This document shows, one piece after another, positions 10,381-21,049 of a DNA stretch of 64,000 nt; positions within the stretch are counted from its first letter, which is position 1, and every line of letters begins with the position of its first letter. The DNA is from Bimastos eiseni (taxonomy: Eukaryota; Annelida; Clitellata; Crassiclitellata; Lumbricidae), in assembly GCA_959347315.1 (NCBI GenBank), contig OY365808.1, positions 5,842,787-5,906,786 of the forward strand. The letters run 5' to 3'. Made by a program: the position numbers and the translations under genes. The notes beneath the pieces are model-generated. The model did no database searches. It saw only the letters and a list, made by a program, of their open reading frames with translations, and had not been told where the DNA came from.

Positions 10381-13300
10381 GCCCCTCTGCCGTCGATCGC
10401 AAGACGGACCGTGCCCTGATCGTAGGAGTCAACAGGCTGACAGAGAAAGACCGATCGTGAGAAATGCTCACAGGTCTGGTTACCGTTCGAGAGTGCGTAA
10501 AGACCCAATCGAGAGAAATAAATGAATGAATGACAGGTCTGTTCGGAAATACGGGGAAGATGGTGACCCCGTTGGTGGCCGTGAGTGATACAGACTGGGT
10601 GAGTCCCAGAAGGGAGCGACGCATATATCGAGAGAGACCTCAGCGGCCGACCGAGAGATAGACTGGGAAAAATCCCCGACCGTGCAGACCGTGGGAGTTC
10701 TGGTGGCCGAGAAATAGTCTTGTTGGCTACCTAGATCGGTCATAGTTACTCCTCGAGATTACCAGCCGGTTGTCGGATACGTGACTCCGTTGGTGGCCGT
10801 GAGAAATAGAGATCGGGTAAAGCCCCGAGCAACCGAACGCTACATCGAGACAGATTTATGGCGACTGTTGAGACAATTTACGGGAAGAATTCCCCAGTGT
10901 ACACGTTGGTTAAAAGACGGGGAGGGCGGCCCCGTGAAGCCGTTGGAAACAGACTGAGAGCTACCGGAGAAGCCGTTGACAAATACTGGAAAACATGAAT
11001 ACATTCGATAAATACGGGGAGGGTGACCCCATTGGTGCGTTCGATACAGGGAAAGTTCCCTTTGGTGCCGAAAACCTGATCAATTGTGGGCGTCTCTGCA
11101 TATTCTTTTCTATTTACGGTTTTCCGTAAATATCTATGCTTGGCTACCTAACGGTGGTCATACTTACTCCTCCCGTTTACCAGCAATCTGTTGATTTGCG
11201 TGTCTGATCGCAATGTCTTAGGTCGCGGTTTCCTCGCGTATCTTTACTTGAGTTACTAAACGTAATATCTGTACTTGCGGTGTCCCCGCAGTATGTCTTC
11301 TTTATTGTCTTGCGATCTTTCGATAAATCTTCTTGTTGGCTACTTAGGTCGGTCACACTTACTCCTCTCGTTTTCCAGAAATCTATTCACTTGTGTGTCT
11401 AGTTGCAATATCTTGGCTCGCGGTTTCCCCGCGAGGCGTCTACTAATTTCTTCTTGTAGATCTAACTACATAATCTCTTTTCGAGGACTTCCTCGAAAGA
11501 TCTGCCAGTGGTTCGTTCCAGTGTATAAGAGACAGAGTACAATTGCTTCAGAGAAAGTGATTATAATAATACAGGTCTGTGTGAAACATAGAGGTAACGT
11601 GGTGACACTTACCTCAGTTGCCTGTGAGAGAATCGAGTCTGAGAAACGAAAGTTGGTGCATTACCGTTGGTCAGATCTCTAGGTGACGAATACAAATATG
11701 TTCCTACGATGGGATGAATAAATGCAGTCGATGAGAGTTAAAGACATGTGAGAGTCTGGGTGATCGGATATTAAAGTATATGACAGATGCAAGCCGGCCG
11801 AGAAATATACTTGTTGGCTACCTAGTTTGGTCATAGATACTCCTCCCGTTTTCCCCAGGTTGTCGGAGACATGAAAATTCGGGTGGCCACAAGAGATACA
11901 AGCCGAGTAGATTCCCGCAGTAGCAGCCGTACAAACCGAGAGAGCTGCCGGTGGAGCGTTGGCACATACGGGGAAAGTTCCCCATTGAATACGTTCGATA
12001 GAAATATCGGGGAAATTCCCGAAGGACCCGCTGGAATTGCACGTGGACGGTGAACAGGTTAGAAGAGCACGTGACAAGCAAGAGAAAACACTGGTGCCGA
12101 TTGATACCTTCAGGTTACTAGTCAAGTAACTCTTCTTGATGGCTTTATAGTCGTTCGATAGATACTCTTGTTTGTTACCTACGTTGGTCATAGGTACTCC
12201 TCCCGGTTTCCCGAGTATCAGAATATATTACGGTGTTGGCGGACAATTGCCGACGCAGAGGACGGTCAATCGTGTGCATGATAACTTATGCGTGTGAGAC
12301 CGGTATGCCACACACGGAAATGGGCCAAGAGGCCGACGTGAAAGTCTGGGCAGTCGGAAACCCAGGGTAAAGATAGTAAGCAGACTAAGAATTGATCGAT
12401 GCGTAAATATTACTGTTTGCTACCTACGTTGGTCATAGATACTCCTCCCGTTTTCCCGACGTGTATCTACTTGCGTGTCTGATCGAAGTGATCGATACGA
12501 GTACGTTTGGGTAATCGGGTACCCAGGTGAATACATGGTTGTTTGTCGTCACACACAGTTCTGAGAGATGACTAAAGTGCGAGGTCGGGCCCCCTCGTGC
12601 GTAGGTCGGATCGAAGATCTGTGTGCAGATAGCGAAGGTTATAGACAGAAGACCTTCACCATCAGTGTCCGTGAATACCATGCCAGTGTCATTTTTATCG
12701 AAGCAGAATATATCAGTGTTGGTGGGTAACTGCTAACACAGAGAACGGGAACTTAGTCAGTCAAATGTGCATGACAAAATATACGTGTGCGGCCGTTTAT
12801 GCCATACACGGAAATAGATCGAGATATACGTGTTGAGCAGAAGACGTGATAGCTAAGTGTCTAGCATGATATGACGAAGAGCTGTGAGACTGGTGTGTCT
12901 AGGACGACAGAGGTTAGAGAGTTGGGGTCAGTAATGTCTAAGAGTATAAGACGTTGAATTTAGCTACCGATAATTGTATAGGCCGAAATGACTTATGGCT
13001 TGTTTCAAATATGTCTGAACCTCGTAACTTAAGAGAACGTTTGGTGTCCCTATTTGGCGATAGTTTCAGAGTCAAGATGCTGAACGGTACGACATCAGGT
13101 AGAGGAAGACGAGGCTAGTAGCTTGGAAGGTATGCAAGGCGAGGAAGACTCCTGTATGATTATGAACCCTGTTTTGAGTACGGCCATCCTCAGAACGTTG
13201 CCCATCCGGCGACCGCGGAATAGGCAGAGTCAGACCTCGTTACTAATTCGAGCCGTGTTACCTTTCTTGGAGAAGAAACCCGTCCCTAATCTTGCCTGGT

Positions 13301-13450
13301 GATAGTGAACATCCTGGTAGATATAGAGAGTAACCGTTTGGCATTGAGATTTGGTAAGAAAGTGACTCCGGCGACTCCAGGCGTGTCAGCGAGCTGGGGT
13401 CGATACCGTCCGTTAGCGCTAGGCAGGCGCTCGGGCGGCAGAACGCCGCA
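10381..13450. repeat. hairpin-rich complex repeat, copy B (unidentified)
   Basis: This is the second copy of the block at 3168-5848. The part from 11078 rightward is collinear with copy A; 10381-11077 is extra sequence built from similar degenerate units, several of which carry a GGG...CCC inverted repeat: GGGGAAGATGGTGACCCC near 10552, GGGAAAAATCCCC near 10669, CGGGTAAAGCCCCG near 10815, GGGGAGGGCGGCCCC near 10919, GGGGAGGGTGACCCC near 11017 and GGGAAAGTTCCC near 11049. The recurring core is near 10726, 11139, 11331, 11810, 12166 and 12411. No transposition gene or terminal repeat could be identified. A 61-codon ORF at 13299-13484 crosses the right boundary and is not credible. Confidence 0.75.
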
Positions 13451-13723
13451 GTGTCATAACTCAGTCAAAACTTGTTGTATTTGACTTAAATTTTGGCAAA
13501 AGAAATAGTGGGCATTTCAGCACAAAATGCTAATTCAGTTTTGAAATTTTGGTGATTTTGTCAAGTTTACGAGCGTTTGAAATGCAGTATCGAAAGGAAG
13601 TTTCCAACATAGGGGCCCAACTAGTGTCCTACAAGAGCCATAGGCCTACGGAAATGAAGTTTAGTCACAGCTGGTGCTAAAAATATCCTCCTTATTCAAG
13701 TACAAACGACTACAGACGTGGAC
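13451..13723. other. spacer between complex repeat and transposase remnant
   Basis: No gene or repeat recognised. One TAGGCCTA palindrome lies near 13631. Confidence 0.4.
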
Positions 13724-13972
13724 CTACTGTTTGATGGCCCGGTCGATGATCATGTGGTCAAACAGCTGCCACTCCTCAATCAGACGCGCCCTAGGATGAT
13801 CGACGCTACGAATACAAGAACGGTACACGCGTTCCTCCAGTACGCTCCAGATTTGATAGTCAACTGGATCGAGGTCTAGATTGTGGGGTGGCCAGAGCTG
13901 CGTGGATATGAAGTCGAGTGTCTTTCGGGACAGCAGAGATATGGTCTCACGTGCAAGGTGTGTAGGGTCACT
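13724..13972 (-). pseudogene. Tc1/mariner-type transposase C-terminal remnant
   Basis: The minus strand translates without interruption for 82 codons to a stop at 13724-13726 and matches the end of an IS630/Tc1/mariner DDE transposase. An LARETISLL segment corresponds to the family's AHxARET region, then LWPPHNLDLDPVDYQIW corresponds to WPPNSPDLNPVDY with the third catalytic Asp retained, and an EERVY...DRAIKQ tail follows. The QDGAP-type region that carries the second catalytic Asp reads SDPTH instead, and nothing recognisable lies further upstream. It is a 5'-truncated dead copy. Its own terminal repeats were not found. Confidence 0.85.
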
Positions 13973-14096
13973 ACTTGTCTCATGCGTTTTATGCCACTGC
14001 CGGATTTTTGGTCCACTGTGCCGGTTTTATCGCTCTAATTCCATGTAGCCGGCCAAACCACTGGAATGTCACAACGTTGCGTCTAAGAAGTGTGCG

Positions 14097-14101
<5 letters not shown>

Positions 14102-14133
<32 letters not shown>

Positions 14134-14160
14134 GGCTATGTAGGCTATATATATATATAG
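14102..14160 (+). repeat. (TA)n microsatellite
   Basis: A TA run of about 28 bp is followed by GTAGGCTATGTAGGC and a second, shorter TA run. Confidence 0.9.
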
Positions 14161-14278
14161 CCTACAACAAAATGGGCGCCCTACATGGCGGTTAAATTCG
14201 ACTCCTATACTTACTTATCTATATTCGCACTATGTAATCATATCATACAGTGTTGTCAGTTTGAAAATAAACTGAAAT

Positions 14279-14373
14279 CATTCTTCTTCTTCTTCTTCTT
14301 CTTCTTCTTCTTCTTCTTCTTCTTCTTCTTTTTCTTTTTCTTCTTCTTCTTCTTCTTATTATTATTATTATTA
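14279..14373 (+). repeat. (TTC)n then (TTA)n compound microsatellite
   Basis: About 78 bp of TTC triplets with T-run interruptions pass into TTA triplets. Confidence 0.95.
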
Positions 14374-14859
14374 TCTTCATTAGTATTACGTTAATCTATA
14401 AATGTATTCCTCATGCATATATATAAAATAGGTCTGTATTAATGGCTTTATCTATAATGCAATAATCGCCTGTTCTTCGTCTGCCTCTCGAGTCGGTCTT
14501 CTCAGATCTCTGGTTACATACGACACGCCCTTCACTGGAAACCCATAACACAACGAGTAAACATATCCACCTCTTCATGGAATACATTCGGTCAGGGTAT
14601 GGCAGCGTTTCTCGATGGCTTCTCAATACAGCCGAATAGGTGGCGCCATCTGTCGCAGCGACATAAAACGATCTGTTTGCTGTCTCTGTGTGGTCACCCT
14701 TGTAACAGCATGGATGGTTACGGCGCCTCAGAAATTTGTCGACGTTATTATTATCATTATTTCTTAAATATACATGGGCAGAATTTACCTTTGCTGTGTA
14801 TATTTTGGCGCTGGGTGCTGTGAAATTATGTACTAGAGAGTGACACGGTACATATACAA
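14374..14859. other. unassigned stretch with a 152-codon minus-strand ORF
   Basis: The minus-strand ORF at 14411-14869 has no recognisable domain. It lies next to and partly inside a SINE and a microsatellite flank, so it is probably a chance frame. Confidence 0.4.
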
Positions 14860-15075
14860 TGCAATACAATTGCCTTTGATTCCTAGGACTCAGAAGTGCT
14901 CGTGCCGCGACGGCGTAATTGCAACTATAGTGGAGAGCAATTGTGCGCGAAAGACTTGCTCAAGGTCCCTACCCAGTAAGCGCCTCGGACGAGGGTCGAA
15001 CCCGTACTCTCCGCCTAGAGCCTACGTGAGTCTCAATAACCATGGAGATGCTAGCAACGTAGAGACTGCGGCTTG
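14860..15075 (-). mobile_element. tRNA-derived SINE (family 1)
   Basis: Read on the minus strand, a tRNA-like head with a good B box (GGGTTCGACCCTC, near 15007-14992) is followed by a body containing GGGACCTTGAGCAAG, CGCGCACAATTGCTCTCC and GCACTTCTGAG. The same body is found on the plus strand at 43098-43330 and 57018-57250, so this is a repeat family and not a single tRNA. The CTTGAGCAAG stretch resembles central domains shared by several animal SINE families, but which one cannot be said from sequence alone. Confidence 0.8.
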
Positions 15076-15319
15076 ATACGTGAACTATCCTTGGCTTTGT
15101 CGTAAATGACATTTCGATAGCCGACGCTATAATCAGTCTTCATCTTGACACTCTCCTCGCTGTTGCAACTTGATATGAAACTACCCCGGATGTCGCACTA
15201 TGAAGTTCTTTTCCAACAGGATATTATATCGTACACCTCGTGTATTATGAATCGCTTTCTGGATTTGGGATAGCGCTCTCTTTTGTAGAGATCAGACCTA
15301 CGCGCTAAATGGTCTGAAC

Positions 15320-15428
15320 TACACTGTTCGGAAATAAAGGGAGCCTATTTTTATTTAAAAAATCTACGAATATTTACTATTAGTTTTAATATTATCAGCG
15401 GGATCCCCATTATTTCTGGACACAGTGA
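15320..15428. mobile_element. possible short MITE with imperfect TIRs
   Basis: The left end CACTGTTCGGAAATAAAGGG and the inverted right end CACTGTGTCCAGAAATAATG are about 70-80% alike, and the left end is preceded by TA. The right flank is AA, not TA, so the target duplication has decayed or the call is wrong. It is about 107 bp long and AT-rich inside. Confidence 0.5.
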
Positions 15429-16135
15429 AGATTCAACCTTCACTATATTGTAGATTCTGTTCAGTTTCTTCGCCAAATCCGACAATTAGCCTACTTCCTC
15501 CATCGACCGTCTTGATCCGTACCCACTGCCTTCGAAGTGTATCCAGAAGTTTACACCGCCTCTAAAGCGGACAGCAGCAACGTTAAAAGATAAATTAGCA
15601 GGATCGATAAAGAACGGAAGCTTACGAACTACGCTGAAATGGACAGTAAACCAGTTAGTCCACAAACTGATCAAAGGAAAAGAAGTCTAAGAATGTCAGC
15701 TGGTTATCCAACGAGGGTTGTATTGTGTGGCTAATGGCTACGAAGCCACTTTTGCTCCATCCGTAGCGTGATGCACTTAGATTGGCGAGGTTGTCTGACT
15801 GCATCCTCATTGTTGCTGTTGGTACTAGCACGACCAGATACCCGAGGACATACAGTGGCGTGATGTTTATTCAGTGGGAAAGCAGTGTTGAAATATCTCA
15901 CCAGGTGAAATCCTAACAATCGCTTATTCGAGAGGCTTTGGGTCATTTTAGAAGCGTAGTTGATGCCTAGTGCCGTAATAGACATCAACCACAGCGTAAA
16001 TCACGAGTAAGTGGCTCGTTGTTGTTTATGGGGGCAGCGCTGAATAAATTCTGCTGCAAGGAATGTACCACCACATACCAGCCAGCCTATATATACATAT
16101 ATGTATATATATTATATAGATATTTATAATACATG
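15429..16135. other. non-coding stretch, nothing recognised
   Basis: The minus-strand ORFs at 15486-15674 and 15731-15988 show no motif. A short AT dinucleotide tract lies near 16090-16130. Confidence 0.4.
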
Positions 16136-16346
16136 TACACCGTGTCTCAAAATAAACTGTGCATAATTGTTCTGTCAGAACTTCGTCAAATTTCCACCAA
16201 CTTTAATAATTTTTGGTCCGTAGGCGGAACAATGGCTGAAATGTTATGCTATGTATAAATGTTCCACATCACCTGACTCATATCACCGCACTACCTTGCT
16301 AAACAGTTTGAATTTTGCACGCGAGTGTGTTTTGAGACACGGTGTA
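16136..16346. mobile_element. Tc1/mariner-type MITE with perfect 17-bp ends
   Basis: The left end TACACCGTGTCTCAAAA (16136-16152) is the exact reverse complement of the right end TTTTGAGACACGGTGTA (16330-16346). The outermost TA of each end fits a TA target-site duplication, as expected for this superfamily. The 211-bp element has no ORF of note and must be moved by a transposase encoded elsewhere. The mariner remnant at 13724 is not shown to be its source. Confidence 0.88.
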
Positions 16347-16394
16347 TATAGCATGCTCTTAGAGATCTGCCACAAAAACTTCGCCACTATTTGC

Positions 16395-16450
16395 ACTCTG
16401 ACATTGTCAGTCCCAAGCCTAGAAAAAGGAGGAGGGCGTCGATAATGATC
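16395..16450 (-). repeat. dispersed repeat family 3 fragment
   Basis: Read on the minus strand it contains CGACGCCCTCCTCC followed by TCTAGGCTTGGGACTGACA. The same phrase pair is found at 22575-22632, 23625-23700 and 33875-33980. Confidence 0.55.
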
Positions 16451-17713
16451 CTTGTTATCACACAGTTTCGTTAAGCTTCAACTAACTATAACTAACATCT
16501 GCCACAAAACCAGAGGATCTTAGTGAGCCATTACATTCCTGTCTCCGTTTCATAGTTATATTAAAATTGGCGGAAATGTCCGTCCATCTTATTTCATAGC
16601 CCAACGGAGTCCATTAACCTCACTATCGCCTATATATACGTGAAAATTAGCGCTCATTGTGCGATCAACTTATCCTGATGCACGGCGATTAATGGACATA
16701 TAATCGCTCGAGTCTGTTTACTTACTGCTTGTTCAATAACATTGACCTTTGCGAAAGTGGTCCTAATGGGAGGAATAGAAAAACGAAGGAAGAGATGTTG
16801 TCAACAAATTATGGTGCTAGAGGCCACGCGAGCCTAAGTCTAGCCTTGAATATTTCGATGATGTCGAGGTCACGGTATGGCCGCGAGGCTAAGGCCAACC
16901 CTGTTACATATCGATTCAGGGCGAGGAAACAAGGGCTGAAAGGCCAGCCCTGTACACTTCAATTATTGCCGACTCAGTACCTGTCTCTCGCTTTCTGCAC
17001 GCATGTTCTTGAAAGAAATTATGCTTTCAGACGCATCTTATATTGAAAAGTACGTGATGATCATCCACCGCGGAACCAATCTTTTTCAGACAATGACTAG
17101 AAGCCGCTACTGGAGTTGCAGTTTAACGTCACTGTGTGATTAAAAAAAGATCATTAGCGCCGCCAAACTCATTCATCAAGGCTTAAGACTGGAACTTTCA
17201 GAGTAAGAACAGTGGCGAAGTTGCTTTAAGATGCAGGAAGGCATTAAGAATACTTAGTGACTAACAGGCATACTTATTTAACGACTTGAAACAGAAATTG
17301 CGCCAATGAACCACATCTTCTTTCCTTTTGTTGAAACAAGAATTAGGAATTCATTAAACATTTTGTGAGGCTTACTGTACCAGACCGCATTTTCTATTCT
17401 TGCCAGACCCGAGAAACAAAATCTATAATCTAAACCAGTCCGATTAATTCTACCATCAACACGGGCATAATATTATGTTATTGTTAGCCAAAGTTATGTG
17501 TCGGCAGGTAAACTATTTTCTATTAGCAATTGAGAGAACAATGGTCATTGTGCTCGTATAGGCCTAAAAGACAGCCGTTTATCTATTGTCTTCAATGAGA
17601 AAGGAAACTATTGCTCTGGCTAAGAATAGAAACTGTTGGCTTGTCTTTTATTTACAACAAATGACAAGAATGAGAACCTTTGGTCTATTTAGACACGATA
17701 GTAGATTATGGGA
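16451..17713. other. non-coding stretch, nothing recognised
   Basis: The 105-codon ORF at 16729-17046 has no recognised domain. There is one TAGGCCTA near 17565. Confidence 0.4.
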
Positions 17714-17805
17714 CAGAGTACCCGATTGGTTAGGGGCCTAACACGTACATGTAGAGTGTTCGCTTATCGTACGCTGGTGTTGCGTGTTTGAAGTTTCCAT
17801 AAAAC
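17714..17805 (+). mobile_element. tRNA-like SINE head, degenerate
   Basis: CCGATTGGTTAGGGG resembles a box A, and GTGTTTGAAGTTTCC about 55 bp later resembles a B box. The spacing suits a tRNA-derived promoter. The body is not resolved. Confidence 0.4.
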
Positions 17806-18811
17806 GATTGCTCTGTACGAAACTTACAGCTGCTCAGCGCCATCGACTGATGCCTGGTCATTTTGTTGTAGCGCTTAATAAATGCACAGTAACACTAATA
17901 GTAGCTTCTATGTATCGCGCGTATCTAATGCACAAGGTATCCAGCGACGGCACATCAAACCAAAACCATAATCACTGATCGGGCAAAACGTCCAGAAGGT
18001 TGGTCCGCTGTATATAGAGAGACACCCTATGGTGGATAAGTAGTTGGAAAGAGGTCTTAAGCATTTGTACATAATACATTGTATATAGGCCTATTATCGT
18101 CAGCTTTGATTATCTTAGTCAGATGTACTTGGGTTTGTGATGTACTCAATCGAAGAATGTTTAATACCGTAATTAAGCCCAGTGGAATTGGTGCGCCTTG
18201 TCGTGTACAGTGTTGTAATGTATGTTTGAAATCTTAGTAATCTCGGTATAGTAATGAGGATGAGTGCCCAGTCTTCTACCTAGTCGTCTGATCCTCCTAC
18301 GAACATTGCACGGTGAGTTAGTGTTATCACTTGACACTTGAGTTTGCTAGGAATGCTAATGGATTGTATATCTAAGCGAAGGCGTACAGCTAATGAGAGA
18401 TTTAGAAAGAGCATAGCTTGTGTACGCGGAACAAACAAATGGATTGGGCAATGATACAAGGAAGTAAGTGGGCATGTGATTCAAAAAGCATTAAAAACTA
18501 TGCGGAAGGACGTGTCGCATGATGAAGAGGTGGGATAACACAAGAGACAGGACGATTCACGTTTCAGACGCTTTCGAAGCAAGGCTGCTAATGGTCGTAT
18601 AGACCTACGTATTTCCTATTGTCCAACAGTTCCGTGAATTGCGCTTGTCTAAATGACTGGTGGGAGGGATGATAGTAGACAGAAAGCAGATGGCGTGAAA
18701 CTGGGGCTGCTTGTTAAATGAAAACCAACGATACTCCGCTCATGTTTTGCTGCCAAAGCGGATCCAAAAATGGAAGACTTGCACGTGGTTGCAGCCTACG
18801 TCCCTGTCTGC
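17806..18811. other. non-coding stretch, nothing recognised
   Basis: Short ORFs only, without motifs. There is one TAGGCCTA near 18087. Confidence 0.4.
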
Positions 18812-18886
18812 GCGCCTGCGTGCCTGCGTGCCTGCGTGCCTGCGTGCCTGCGTGCCTGCGTGCCTGCGTGCCTGCGTGCCTGCCTG
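18812..18886 (+). repeat. octanucleotide minisatellite, GCGTGCCT units
   Basis: About nine near-perfect tandem copies of the 8-mer GCGTGCCT. Because 8 is not a multiple of 3, every frame translates to a longer peptide repeat, which explains the ORFs seen on both strands. They are not genes. Confidence 0.95.
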
Positions 18887-19100
18887 CTACTATGCTCTGT
18901 GTATTTAGCCTACATTGTATATAATTGTATACGTGTGTACGGCTTCGAACGCTTAGGCTGATGGTCGATAGACATCGAGGGATACAGCGCAACTCCGTTT
19001 GTTCCAATTATTACTACGGATGATATTGCCCGTCGATGATATTGTGCGTTTAGCTGGACAGATAATGCAACGTTGCGACCAATCGAACAGTACAAACATA

Positions 19101-19191
19101 GGACAACCGAACAACATTAAGGACAACCGAACAACATTAAGGACAACCGAACAACATTAAGGACAACCGAACAACATTAAGGACAACCGAA
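19101..19191 (+). repeat. 20-bp minisatellite, about 4.5 copies
   Basis: Four identical copies of GGACAACCGAACAACATTAA and a partial fifth. Identity between units points to recent expansion. Confidence 0.97.
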
Positions 19192-19497
19192 TACTTTCAC
19201 TGTCGACAGACTAAACACGGATATCAGATAAATATTTAACGGCTCGCAAGAACAGTTTTAAAGACAGACCTCCAGAAAGAAAACAGAGGAAAGGTGACCT
19301 GGGCAGTTTTGCCAAGTGTTACACATTCGCGGCGACTATTAATCGTAAGAGGTAACGTTCAACGTTGATCAACATACTATTAATATGTTCAGCTAGATTA
19401 TTTCTAAGCGCTGGAAAATATCGGTGAGTTGCATTGTCAATCTGAATGCCATCTGACTAACAGATGGGGGCTCATCATCATCGTCGTCACCATCGCC

Positions 19498-19615
19498 TAG
19501 TGATTAAGGTTCTGTTTTTTTAGCGATTAAGGTTCTGTCTAATGACTAAAGTTCTATCTAGTGATTAGGACTATTTCTAATGATTAAGGTTCTGTTTGAT
19601 TATTGACGTTCTATC
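19498..19615 (+). repeat. degenerate minisatellite, unit about 22 bp
   Basis: Variants of TAGTGATTAAGGTTCTGTC recur about six times with substitutions and small indels. Confidence 0.8.
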
Positions 19616-20040
19616 TAAATTAAGTGCTCATCTTCGCTGGCTTCTCTACTCCACCGTAAACATGATATCCGACAGCACCGGTTTAATTTAATTCAAGTTG
19701 TAGACTCGTAGGTCGCTTTGCTAATCCACCCGTGATGATCTTCTGGTCCCTTGCTGCCCTGCTTCAACATGAGTGCACCATGTACAAACGTTGGTCTATC
19801 TCTTTGGAACAATCGTCATGTTGGCATTCGATCTCTACCTCATACTATGCTCAAGCAACTTTATTTTACTAGTAGCCCTTTTATCCTCTCTATATTAAAG
19901 AGTTGTAATCCTCGACCAAGGACCAACTGTTGCTTTCTCTTAGGTTGGGCTCCATCTTCTATTCAATCATCACACGATGCCATCTTTCCCCTTATAATAT
20001 TGCCAAGGACAGCATTGTCTGTATGTTTCAACGTTGGCGT

Positions 20041-20084
20041 ATCAGGTAACATATTCAAAGCATCAAGCTTTGAATACTACCTGA
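20041..20084. repeat. interrupted palindrome (candidate hairpin)
   Basis: ATCAGGTA at 20041 pairs with TACCTGAT near 20077, and inside it ATTCAAAGC pairs with GCTTTGAAT around the loop ATCAA. About 17 paired bases in total with a small internal bulge. Confidence 0.8.
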
Positions 20085-20137
20085 TGATTATTCTGTTGTT
20101 GAAAGAAGCTCCAGAAGCGGAAGCATTGAGTCCCAAA

Positions 20138-20222
20138 GAGATGCATTCAAGGCTTCTGAAGCGCAGTAAGTCAATTGAAGCAAGTCACGCACAGTCTGAC
20201 TTTGGCTTCTCTGGCAACGGCG
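20138..20222 (+). repeat. dispersed repeat, copy 1 (pair with 21770-21837)
   Basis: About 70 bp shared with 21770-21837. In one frame both copies stay open across the shared part and give RLLKRSKSIEASHAQSDFG here and RLLKRQKSIEERHAKSGFD there. The source is unidentified. Confidence 0.6.
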
Positions 20223-20358
20223 CAAGTCTACTGTTGTCACGTCAGAGTAAGATTAGCACGACAGCTAAAGACGCAGATTAATTGGCACTGACTGTACTGT
20301 TGAAAACATGGCACTTAGCCTTCAACCGTGCACCTGTACCTGATGCGTCTTTAATAGG

Positions 20359-20360
20359 CA

Positions 20361-20397
<37 letters not shown>

Positions 20398-20442
20398 TAA
20401 TGATGATAATAATAATGGTAGTAATAATAATCAACAATAATA
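20359..20442 (+). repeat. (AAT)n microsatellite
   Basis: AAT/ATA triplets with GAT and GGT interruptions. Confidence 0.92.
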
Positions 20443-21049
20443 ATTACCTAAGTCATGTGTGTGTGTCATTGTGTCACACTGTAACGTTTCACTTATTCAC
20501 CGGGCGTTTGCGCAGATCTTACTGCATCGGGTGATGTTGCGTCCGTCGTACTGCATCCAATGCTCTTGCGTCCGTCGTTAAGGTTAATCAATAACGTTCA
20601 GCGAACGTTAATAATACGTTTAAATATTAACGCGTATGAGAGATAGCCTACATCATATAATGAAATTATATTATATCCAGCTATTAACATTAAATGGAAA
20701 TTTAATTAATGAAACTCGAGAAGAACGCCAGTTTGGTTGAATCGTGAGCGAATGTAAAGATAGATAGTTCGTCAAAGTCAACAAACTTTTTAGCGTGACC
20801 TGTAATTTTTCACGTGTCAAGTACGACCTGTAATTTTTCATGTGTTAAAAGCTAGTAGTAATAATAATGTTAATAACGATACTACTTTCTTTATTGAGTT
20901 AGCCTACAAGATATGCAACGATACGCAACGCATTCCACAACCACGGCCCTTTCACGTCTTTTGAGCCCACATTAAGTCTCTTCGTTCGCTTGAACACGTT
21001 GCCGCCAACGAGACAGATGATCAAATGTATCTGAGCTAAGATTGATACT
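20443..21049. other. non-coding stretch, nothing recognised
   Basis: AT-rich. The phrase GACCTGTAATTTTTCA occurs twice, near 20799 and 20825. No gene recognised. Confidence 0.4.

Larger units (their letters stand above)
19616..20358. other. stretch with an unassigned 176-codon ORF
   Basis: The ORF at 19751-20281 (plus) is the longest here, but its translation shows no domain I recognise and it contains a perfect inverted repeat at 20041-20084. Its last third includes a phrase that recurs at 21770. It could be an old mobile-element ORF or chance. No splice or promoter signals support it. Confidence 0.3.

Noticed and set aside
11679..12191. 170-codon minus-strand ORF in complex repeat B
   Set aside because: The corresponding region of copy A is interrupted, and the translation follows the hairpin repeats without any domain.
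4827..12681. 82-codon ORF conserved between 4827-5075 and 12433-12681 with three substitutions
   Set aside because: The whole block is about 99% identical at DNA level here. The changes in this frame are all amino-acid replacing (S/G, F/C, L/S), the opposite of protein-level constraint.
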